Below, one piece after another: positions 6,093 through 10,873 of a stretch of DNA of 10,873 nucleotides. Below the pieces are notes generated by a model. The model saw only the letters and a list, made by a program, of their open reading frames with translations, made no database searches and was not told where the DNA came from. Source of the DNA: Rickettsiales bacterium (GTDB lineage: Bacteria > Pseudomonadota > Alphaproteobacteria > Rickettsiales > UBA1997); contig CANEUK010000026.1 in NCBI GenBank assembly GCA_947441695.1, forward strand, positions 1 through 10,873, read 5' to 3'. Position 1 is the first letter of the stretch; each line of letters opens with the position of its first letter. The position numbers and the translations under genes are program-made.

Positions 6093-9000
6093 ATGCAAAA
6101 CGCGCCTTCGTCAGCCGAAAAAGCCGAACAAATTTTACAAAAAATTAGCAGAAATTTTAACCAGCAAAATTTTAGCCAAGAAAATTTTATTCAAGAATTT
6201 ATCAAATTTTTTGAAGCAAAAAATTACAGTTTTACTAAAGAAAATGAGCTAGAAAAACTTGATTTAATTGGGAAAAACTTAAAAGAAAAATTTTCCAACG
6301 GCTTTCTTTTAGGCGAGTTTGAAGATTTAAAAATCAAAGTTTTTTGCCTTCAGGTTAATTTGCAAAACAGCAATAACTTAAAAAACCAACCTTCCAATTC
6401 GTTGCAGCCAGATTTTGAAACGGTTTTAAGCGAAAAATCAGCCAAAAAAGATCAATACGACTTAGCCAAAAAACTGCTCAATGAAAATTTGGAAGACCCA
6501 GCGGGCATTTTTATTTTTCACGACCAAAGCGGCAATTTTCGCTTTTCGCTGGTTTGCCAAGAATTTCACGGCGTTTCAAAGCAAAAATTTACTCCGTTCA
6601 AACGTTTTACTTATTTTGTTTCGCAAGATTCCAAAATCACCAACCGCACCTTTATTTCACAAGTTGCCAACGCCAATTTTTCAAGCGTTAAAAAGCTAAA
6701 AGAGGCGTTTTTGGTTAAAAAAGTTACCGAAGAATTTTATTCAAAAATTGCCAATTGGTATTTTTGGGCAATTGAAAATTGCGAGTTTCCGCCAGCGGTT
6801 GCCAAAGAAAAAAACGGCAAAGAAACCGCCATAATTCGCTTAATTACGCGCATAATTTTTATTTGGTTTATGCGTCAGCGCAATTTGGTGAATCCAAAAT
6901 TATTTGAAGAAAAAGAGCTTAAAAAAATTCTAAAAACCCTAGAACCGCAAGAACCAAACTATTACAAAGCCATTTTGCAAAATCTGTTTTTTGCCACACT
7001 TAGCGTTAAAAAAGACGAGCGCCGATTTATCGCCGATAAAACCTACAAAGGCATAAATCGCGACCACGGCGACCAACATGTTTTTCGTTATCAAGATTTA
7101 TTTCAAAGCCAAAACCCCGAAGAAACTTTGAAAAGTCTTTTCAACCAAACCCCGTTTTTAAATGGCGGCTTATTTGAATGTTTAGACAAAAAAGACGTAG
7201 AACCAACAATCTACATCGACGGCTTCTCTAAAACCCAAAAAAACCAACCAAAAATTCCCAATTTTTTGTTTTTTGGCGATGAAGAAAACATTGATTTGAA
7301 CCAGCAATTTGGCACCAAAAACAAAAAATACCAAGTTGAAGGATTAATCAAAATTTTAGAAAGTTTTAATTTTACCATCGACGAAAACTCAATTGACGAC
7401 GCCGAAATTGCGCTTGATCCCGAACTTTTAGGACAGGTGTTTGAAAATTTGTTGGCTGCTTTTAACCCCGAAACTTCGCAAACTGCCCGAAAAGCTACGG
7501 GAAGCTATTATACGCCGCGCGAAATTGTTGATTTTATGGTGGAAGAATCGCTAAAAAATTACTTTTTTAGCCAATTGCCCGAGTTTGAAAAAAGCCAAAT
7601 TGAGCAACTTTTTTTAAAAAACGAAAAACTCCAAAACCACCAAGAAAATCAAGAACAAAAACCCAAAACAAACTCCGAAGAAAACCCCCAAGAAAACACC
7701 CAAGAAAACACCCAAGAAAACCCATTCGATCCAGAACAAACCAAAAAAATTATCAGCCTAATTGAAAAAATAAAAATTATTGACCCCGCGGTTGGTTCGG
7801 GCGCGTTTCCAATGGGCGTTTTAAATCAAATTGTCGCTTTGCTAAAAAAGCTCGACCCAGAAAACGAACTTTGGAAATATGCCCAAATCGAAGCCACCAA
7901 AGCAATTCAAGATAGTCGGCCGCGCGAAGAGGCAAAAAAAGCAATCGACGAATTTTTCAAAAAATCGCCCGACTACAGCCGCAAACTCTATTTAATTCAA
8001 AAATGTATTTACGGCGTCGACCTTCAACCAATTGCGGTTGAAATCACCAAATTGCGCTTTTTTATTTCGTTGCTGGTCGACGAAAGCAACAACAGCCAAA
8101 GCATTCAACCCTTGCCAAACCTAGATTTTAAAATCATGCAAGGAAACAGCCTAATTGAAGATTTTAACGGCGTAAAACTTTTTGATTCGACAGATTTGGG
8201 CGACATTTTTAATTTTGAAAAAATTAAAAAACTAAAAGAACTAAGCGAAGAATTTTTCAATGCCAGCAACAAAGACAAAAAATCCGACACCAAAAAACAA
8301 ATTGAAGAAATGCAATGGAACCTAGTTGAACAAAGGCTAAAACAAGTCAAAACCTCCGACCAAATTGCCCAAATAAAACAAGTTTTTACCAGCAACCAAA
8401 AGCCATTTTTTTTGTGGCAGCTAAATTTTCCCGAAGTTTTTGAAGCCCAAAATGGCGGCGGCTTTGATTTGGTGATTGGAAATCCGCCTTATATTCAGTT
8501 GCAAAAATTTAAAAACGACGAACTCCAAAAAATTTACAAAAACCAAAATTTTAAAACCCACGATGCCAACGGCGACATTTATTGCCTGTTTTACGAAAGC
8601 GGCGTCAATCTTTTAAAAAACGGCGGCGTTTTGTCTTTTATCACCAGCAACAAATGGATGCGCGCAGGCTACGGCGAAAATTTGCGCGGCTTTTTTGCCA
8701 GTCAAAACCCGTTGCAATTGGTCGATTTAGGCGGCGGCGTTTTTGAAAATGCCACGGTTGATACCAACATTTTGCTCATTCAAAAAAACCCAAACCAAAA
8801 TCGACTAAAAGCCTTAACTTTAACCAAAAGCAATTCTGCCAAAACAGACGAAGCCCAAGAAAAGCCGCAAACTTTGGCGCAAATTTTTCATTCGCAGGCA
8901 ATTAATTTGCCAAACTTAACCAAAGACGCTTGGTTTATTGGCAACCCGCAACAACAAAGCCTGAAGGTCAAAATTGAAAAATCTGGCGTGGCGCTAAAAG

Positions 9001-9839
9001 ATTGGAACGTGAAAATTTATCGCGGCGTTTTAACTGGCTTGAACGAAGCCTTTATTATCGACAACCAAACCAAAGAAAAAATTTGCCAAGAACACGCCAA
9101 AAGCGCGGAAATTTTAAAACCAATTTTGCGCGGACGCGACATCAAAAAATATGGCTACGAATGGGCTGGATTGTGGGTTATTTCTAGCGGTTTTGATGTG
9201 GACGTACCAAAAAAATATCCTGCAATTTTTAAGCATTTATTGCAATTTGAAGAAAAAGCCAAAAAGCGCGACGACCAAGGGAAGAATTGGTGGAACTTGC
9301 GCGCTTGTGCCTATTACGAAGAGTTTGAGAAGGAGAAAGTGGTTTATTCAGAAATTGTCAGAGAACCAAAATTTTATCTCGATTTAAAAGGTGAGTTTTT
9401 TTGCGAAGCAACTTCGTTTTTAATCAGTGGCGAAAAGTTAAAATTTTTATGCGGAGTTTTTAACTCAAAAGCTTTCACATATTTTTTTAAAAGCTATTAC
9501 GCTGGCGGCGGTTTGGGCGAATCTGGTTATCGCTACAAAAAACAATTTCTTGAATTGGTTCCAATCCCCCAAATCACAAGCCAAAACCAGCCAATAATTT
9601 TAAAAATCGAAAATTTGGTTGAGCAGATTTTGGCATTAAAAAAAGGAGAAAATTTGCAATTGCCAAATCAGCCGCAGCCAATTTTGCCAAATCAAATCTT
9701 GCCCCAAAACCAACTTTTACACCAAAACCAACTTTTGCGCCAAAGCCAGCTCGAAGCCCAAATTGACGCCTTGGTTTATGAGCTTTACAACCTAAACGAA
9801 TCTGAAATTGCACTAATTGAACAAGCAGAAAATTCTTAA
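6093..9839 (+). CDS. Eco57I-class adenine-N6 DNA methyltransferase with TaqI-like target-recognition domain
   Basis: Predicted to transfer a methyl group from S-adenosylmethionine to adenine N6 in a specific DNA site, protecting host DNA from the partner nuclease-helicase. The N-terminal ~460 residues match the conserved leader of this family (KRFTYFV around 170, EFY...W helix, SLFNQTPFLNGGLFE). Then come GSYYTPR (470-476, motif X), SAM-binding DPAVGSG (564-570, motif I), GVDLQPIAVEITKLR (from 641) and catalytic NPPY (797-800, motif IV). The C-terminal part holds the TaqI-type recognition region: YRGVLTGLNEAF (from 976), KPILRGRDI (from 1009), NWWNLR, CGVFNSK, VPIP. The terminal IDALVYELYNL helix is typical of the family. 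At 1248 aa it has BREX PglX / type IIG size. An N-terminal nuclease is not evident; LKIKVFCLQVN (near 83) may be a decayed core. Two low-complexity in-frame repeat tracts interrupt it. It is separated from the helicase gene by two opposite-strand genes. Confidence 0.94.
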   Translation: MQNAPSSAEKAEQILQKISRNFNQQNFSQENFIQEFIKFFEAKNYSFTKENELEKLDLIGKNLKEKFSNGFLLGEFEDLKIKVFCLQVNLQNSNNLKNQPSNSLQPDFETVLSEKSAKKDQYDLAKKLLNENLEDPAGIFIFHDQSGNFRFSLVCQEFHGVSKQKFTPFKRFTYFVSQDSKITNRTFISQVANANFSSVKKLKEAFLVKKVTEEFYSKIANWYFWAIENCEFPPAVAKEKNGKETAIIRLITRIIFIWFMRQRNLVNPKLFEEKELKKILKTLEPQEPNYYKAILQNLFFATLSVKKDERRFIADKTYKGINRDHGDQHVFRYQDLFQSQNPEETLKSLFNQTPFLNGGLFECLDKKDVEPTIYIDGFSKTQKNQPKIPNFLFFGDEENIDLNQQFGTKNKKYQVEGLIKILESFNFTIDENSIDDAEIALDPELLGQVFENLLAAFNPETSQTARKATGSYYTPREIVDFMVEESLKNYFFSQLPEFEKSQIEQLFLKNEKLQNHQENQEQKPKTNSEENPQENTQENTQENPFDPEQTKKIISLIEKIKIIDPAVGSGAFPMGVLNQIVALLKKLDPENELWKYAQIEATKAIQDSRPREEAKKAIDEFFKKSPDYSRKLYLIQKCIYGVDLQPIAVEITKLRFFISLLVDESNNSQSIQPLPNLDFKIMQGNSLIEDFNGVKLFDSTDLGDIFNFEKIKKLKELSEEFFNASNKDKKSDTKKQIEEMQWNLVEQRLKQVKTSDQIAQIKQVFTSNQKPFFLWQLNFPEVFEAQNGGGFDLVIGNPPYIQLQKFKNDELQKIYKNQNFKTHDANGDIYCLFYESGVNLLKNGGVLSFITSNKWMRAGYGENLRGFFASQNPLQLVDLGGGVFENATVDTNILLIQKNPNQNRLKALTLTKSNSAKTDEAQEKPQTLAQIFHSQAINLPNLTKDAWFIGNPQQQSLKVKIEKSGVALKDWNVKIYRGVLTGLNEAFIIDNQTKEKICQEHAKSAEILKPILRGRDIKKYGYEWAGLWVISSGFDVDVPKKYPAIFKHLLQFEEKAKKRDDQGKNWWNLRACAYYEEFEKEKVVYSEIVREPKFYLDLKGEFFCEATSFLISGEKLKFLCGVFNSKAFTYFFKSYYAGGGLGESGYRYKKQFLELVPIPQITSQNQPIILKIENLVEQILALKKGENLQLPNQPQPILPNQILPQNQLLHQNQLLRQSQLEAQIDALVYELYNLNESEIALIEQAENS
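7688..7723 (+). repeat. In-frame 12-bp tandem repeat in the methyltransferase linker
   Basis: CCAAGAAAACAC occurs twice in tandem (7688-7699, 7700-7711), followed by a third copy with one change (7712-7723). A related CCCAAGAAAAC-like sequence begins just before. Twelve bases equal four codons, so copy-number change keeps the frame and alters only the number of NTQE units (about residues 532-544). The tract sits in a Glu/Asn/Gln-rich insert (~510-550) between motif X and motif I. Confidence 0.85.
9699..9752 (+). repeat. In-frame 18-bp tandem repeat near the methyltransferase C-terminus
   Basis: Three 18-base units (9699-9716, 9717-9734, 9735-9752) encode LPQNQL, LHQNQL and LRQSQL. Units one and two differ at three bases; the third is more diverged. 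Shorter relatives (TTGCCAAATCA twice) lie just upstream. The unit length keeps the frame. The tract forms a Leu/Gln-rich linker between the recognition domain and the terminal IDALVYELYNL helix. Confidence 0.8.
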
Positions 9840-10094
9840 AAATCCTTCTTTGAATTACTACGGTTGGGAACTATATCAAACTAAGAATTTATACCTCTTG
9901 GTTTGGTATGTTTTAAATTTTTATTCCGCATCAAAGGTTCTACAAAATTGTAGAAAACCCCATATTTCATAAGCAAAATTTGTTCGAGTTTTAATTAGCT
10001 TTGAAAGGCGGCAATTAAAATAAATAAGCGCAAATTCTAAACTGATTTTTGTGAATTATTTTAAACAAAAGAAGAAGGCGGGGGCGGGGTGAAT
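9840..10094. other. Gene-free stretch after the methyltransferase
   Basis: No reading frame with coding character and no RNA gene is visible on either strand in this A/T-rich stretch between the end of the defence-like block and the tRNA terminator. The only structure is the hairpin at 9938-9955. A G-rich run (GGCGGGGGCGGGG, about 10078-10090) stands out against the A/T-rich surroundings just outside the tRNA terminator. Confidence 0.6.
9938..9955. other. Perfect 8-bp hairpin, possible transcript end of the methyltransferase
   Basis: TTCTACAA (9938-9945) and TTGTAGAA (9948-9955) are perfect inverted arms around AA; a two-base loop is tight, so in RNA the inner A-T pairs would open. GG before and CC after could add pairs across two bulged A. 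It lies about 100 bases after the methyltransferase stop. No U-run follows on either strand, so a processing or stability element is as likely as a terminator. Confidence 0.35.
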
Positions 10095-10127
10095 AAAAAA
10101 GACGCCAATCCAGATTTAGGAATGGCG
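10095..10127 (-). terminator. Intrinsic terminator of the tRNA-Val/tRNA-Asp transcript, overlapping the tRNA-Asp CCA end
   Basis: On the minus strand CGCCATTCC and GGATTGGCG form a 9-position stem with one T/T mismatch and a 7-base loop, followed by TC and six T (10100-10095). The first five bases of the stem, CGCCA, are the last five bases of tRNA-Asp including its encoded CCA. The terminator hairpin and mature tRNA therefore cannot both form around that end. Confidence 0.75.
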
Positions 10128-10199
10128 GGAGTGACGGGACTCGAACCCGCGACCTCATGCGTGACAGGCATGCGCTCTAACCAACTGAGCTACACCCCC
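10123..10199 (-). tRNA. tRNA-Asp (anticodon GUC)
   Basis: A complete 77-base cloverleaf on the minus strand. Acceptor GGGGGTG pairs with CACTCCC (one G-T). The D arm is GCTC/GAGC. The anticodon stem CATGC/GCATG encloses CTGTCAC with anticodon GTC. The T arm GCGGG/CCCGT (one G-T) carries the TTCGAGT loop. Discriminator G and CCA are encoded. It lies 70 bases after tRNA-Val in the same direction and is probably cut from a shared precursor. Reads GAC/GAU codons. Confidence 0.98.
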
Positions 10200-10269
10200 A
10201 CAATAAGTGGAGATAATTTAACGAATTTTTGCTTCTCAAAAATAAATCTTAAAAAAGCTTTTTTTTGAG

Positions 10270-10345
10270 TGGTGGGCGATGACAGTCTCGAACTGCCGAC
10301 CCTCTCCTTGTAAGGGAGATGCTCTACCAACTGAGCTAATCGCCC
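10270..10345 (-). tRNA. tRNA-Val (anticodon UAC)
   Basis: A complete 76-base cloverleaf on the minus strand. Acceptor GGGCGAT pairs perfectly with ATCGCCC. The D arm is GCTC/GAGC. The anticodon stem TCTCC/GGAGA encloses CTTACAA with anticodon TAC. The T arm GGCAG/CTGTC (one G-T) carries TTCGAGA. Discriminator A and CCA are encoded. It lies downstream of hupB, separated from it by a strong terminator, so it should have its own promoter. The order HU, tRNA-Val, tRNA-Asp is familiar from alphaproteobacteria. Confidence 0.98.
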
Positions 10346-10408
10346 CAAAAAAAGTTTAGAAAAAAAATTAAAGTTAAAAATAATTTTTTTTTTACCTGAA
10401 CATCTTCT

Positions 10409-10435
10409 TTGATAAGTTTTTAAAATGAAAATCAA
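10409..10435 (-). promoter_or_regulatory. Weak candidate promoter for the tRNA pair
   Basis: On the minus strand TTGATT (10435-10430) and TATCAA (10414-10409) are separated by 15 bases, and tRNA-Val begins about 63 bases further on. A separate promoter is expected because the HU terminator lies directly upstream. The match to consensus and the spacing are only fair. Confidence 0.25.
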
Positions 10436-10450
10436 TTTTTCATAAAAACT

Positions 10451-10489
10451 AAAAAAAACTCCTACACATTTTTTGTGTGTAGGAGTTTT
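10451..10489 (-). terminator. Strong intrinsic terminator of hupB
   Basis: On the minus strand AAAACTCCTACACA (10489-10476) and TGTGTAGGAGTTTT (10468-10455) form a perfect 14-bp stem with a 7-base loop CAAAAAA. T residues continue to 10451, giving a run of eight T. The stem starts 5 bases after the HU stop codon. It is nearly symmetric, but only the minus strand reading follows a coding region. Confidence 0.95.
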
Positions 10490-10494
10490 AGTTG

Positions 10495-10767
10495 TTACTT
10501 AACAGAATCTTTTAAAGCTTTGCCAGCGGCAAATTTAACTCTTTTAGAAGCTTTTATTTGGATTTCTTTTCCAGTTTGTGGGTTGCGACCTTTTCTAGCA
10601 GCCGTTTTAACCACTTTGAAAGTTCCAAATCCAATCAAGGTAACTGCGTCACCTTTTTTCAAAGCTTTTGAAGTAGCTTTCAAGAAAGCTTCAACAGAAG
10701 CACTAGCGTCTTTTTGAGAAAGGCCAGTTTGGTTAGCGATTTCTTTTATTAAGTCTGTTTTATGCAT
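10495..10767 (-). CDS. hupB: Nucleoid-associated DNA-binding protein HU
   Basis: Small basic dimeric protein that bends and compacts DNA non-specifically. At 90 residues it has exactly the family length. The N-terminal helix pair (MHKTDLIKEIANQTGLSQKDA...) is followed by the HU signature GFGTFKV (46-52) and RKGRNPQTGKEI (58-69), with the intercalating Pro63 in place. The C-terminal IQIKASKRVKFAAGKALKDSV closes the fold. Ser/Thr do not replace the key arms, and IHF-specific features are absent. The start at 10767 has a plausible ribosome site GAGAG (10781-10777) 9 bases upstream, unusual in this window and consistent with high expression. A strong terminator follows. Downstream tRNA-Val and tRNA-Asp match the alphaproteobacterial hupB neighbourhood, where lon usually precedes; lon would lie beyond the window. 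Confidence 0.98.
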   Translation of the reverse strand: MHKTDLIKEIANQTGLSQKDASASVEAFLKATSKALKKGDAVTLIGFGTFKVVKTAARKGRNPQTGKEIQIKASKRVKFAAGKALKDSVK

Positions 10768-10873
10768 TGTTTAGATCTCTCTAATTTAATTGATAACTAT
10801 AAAGTCAAACATGCCGCCAGACAGCTTGTATACTGACTGGAAAGCAAGTTGCGGTCAAAACCTATATGTCAAA
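10768..10873 (-). promoter_or_regulatory. Upstream region of hupB with ribosome site and possible promoter parts
   Basis: No open frame longer than a few codons reaches in from the window edge on the minus strand, so this is leader/promoter DNA. It contains the Shine-Dalgarno-like GAGAG at 10781-10777, a -10-like TATACA (10832-10827), and -35-like TTGACC (10858-10853) and TTGACA (10872-10867). TTGACC is 20 bases from TATACA and TTGACA is further, so the exact promoter cannot be fixed. Confidence 0.4.

Noticed and set aside
9574..9813. Minus-strand frame with GFGAKVGFGVKVGFGA repeat
   Set aside because: It is the antisense reading of the 18-bp repeat in the methyltransferase C-terminus; the repeat character is fully explained by the sense gene.
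10123..10150. tRNA-Asp 3' end as an integration (att) site for the defence-like block
   Set aside because: I found no second copy of the tRNA 3' sequence elsewhere in the window and no integrase gene.
10190..10435. Minus-strand 81-aa open frame
   Set aside because: It runs through tRNA-Val and into tRNA-Asp; the sequence is explained by the tRNA genes.
10475..10717. Plus-strand 80-aa frame opposite hupB
   Set aside because: Antisense to a highly conserved HU gene and begins inside its terminator; no independent support.

Overview
The window looks like the chromosome of an A+T-rich alphaproteobacterium, possibly one with an intracellular or host-associated life style (Rickettsiales/Holosporales-like). 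The reasons are strong AAA/AAT/GAA codon preference, A/T-rich spacers, hardly any recognisable Shine-Dalgarno sites, and the order hupB - tRNA-Val(UAC) - tRNA-Asp(GUC) at the right end. I know this order from many alphaproteobacteria, usually downstream of lon. The taxonomic call is an inference; no rRNA or other marker is present.

Left edge (1-1691, +): a soluble lytic transglycosylase (Slt70-like) whose 5' end lies outside the window. Fifteen bases after its stop, with no visible terminator, begins the main block, 1707-9839. This block holds a two-part DNA restriction/defence-like system. At 1707-5087 (+) a phospholipase-D-type (NgoFVII/BfiI-like HxK...GSxN) nuclease domain is fused to a complete SNF2/DEAH-type helicase motor. 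At 6093-9839 (+) is a large Eco57I-class adenine-N6 DNA methyltransferase with motifs GSYYTPR, DPAVGSG and NPPY and a TaqI-like C-terminal target-recognition region. The proposed logic is that the methyltransferase marks self DNA and the motor-nuclease attacks unmarked DNA. The closest characterised ATP-dependent relatives I can name by architecture are the CglI/NgoAVII type systems, where PLD nuclease and helicase are separate polypeptides. The DISARM helicase-methylase pair is a looser comparison.

Between these genes, on the opposite strand (5198-5975), sit two small unrecognised genes: a 171-aa protein with two probable membrane segments, and a 68-aa protein with an Asn/Gln/Ser-rich tail. 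They split what would otherwise be one operon. The convergent end (5088-5197) carries a long inverted repeat enclosing three perfect copies of a 12-bp repeat, probably a bidirectional terminator. The divergent end (5976-6092) must hold promoters for the methyltransferase and the small genes. This intercalated membrane/low-complexity pair is the least explained part of the window.

Right side (9840-10873): a 283-bp gene-free stretch with one small hairpin. After it, all on the minus strand, come tRNA-Asp, tRNA-Val and hupB (HU). HU has a textbook intrinsic terminator 5 bases after its stop. The tRNA pair has its own terminator, whose 5' arm overlaps the encoded CCA end of tRNA-Asp. No integrase, transposase, att duplication or CRISPR was found.
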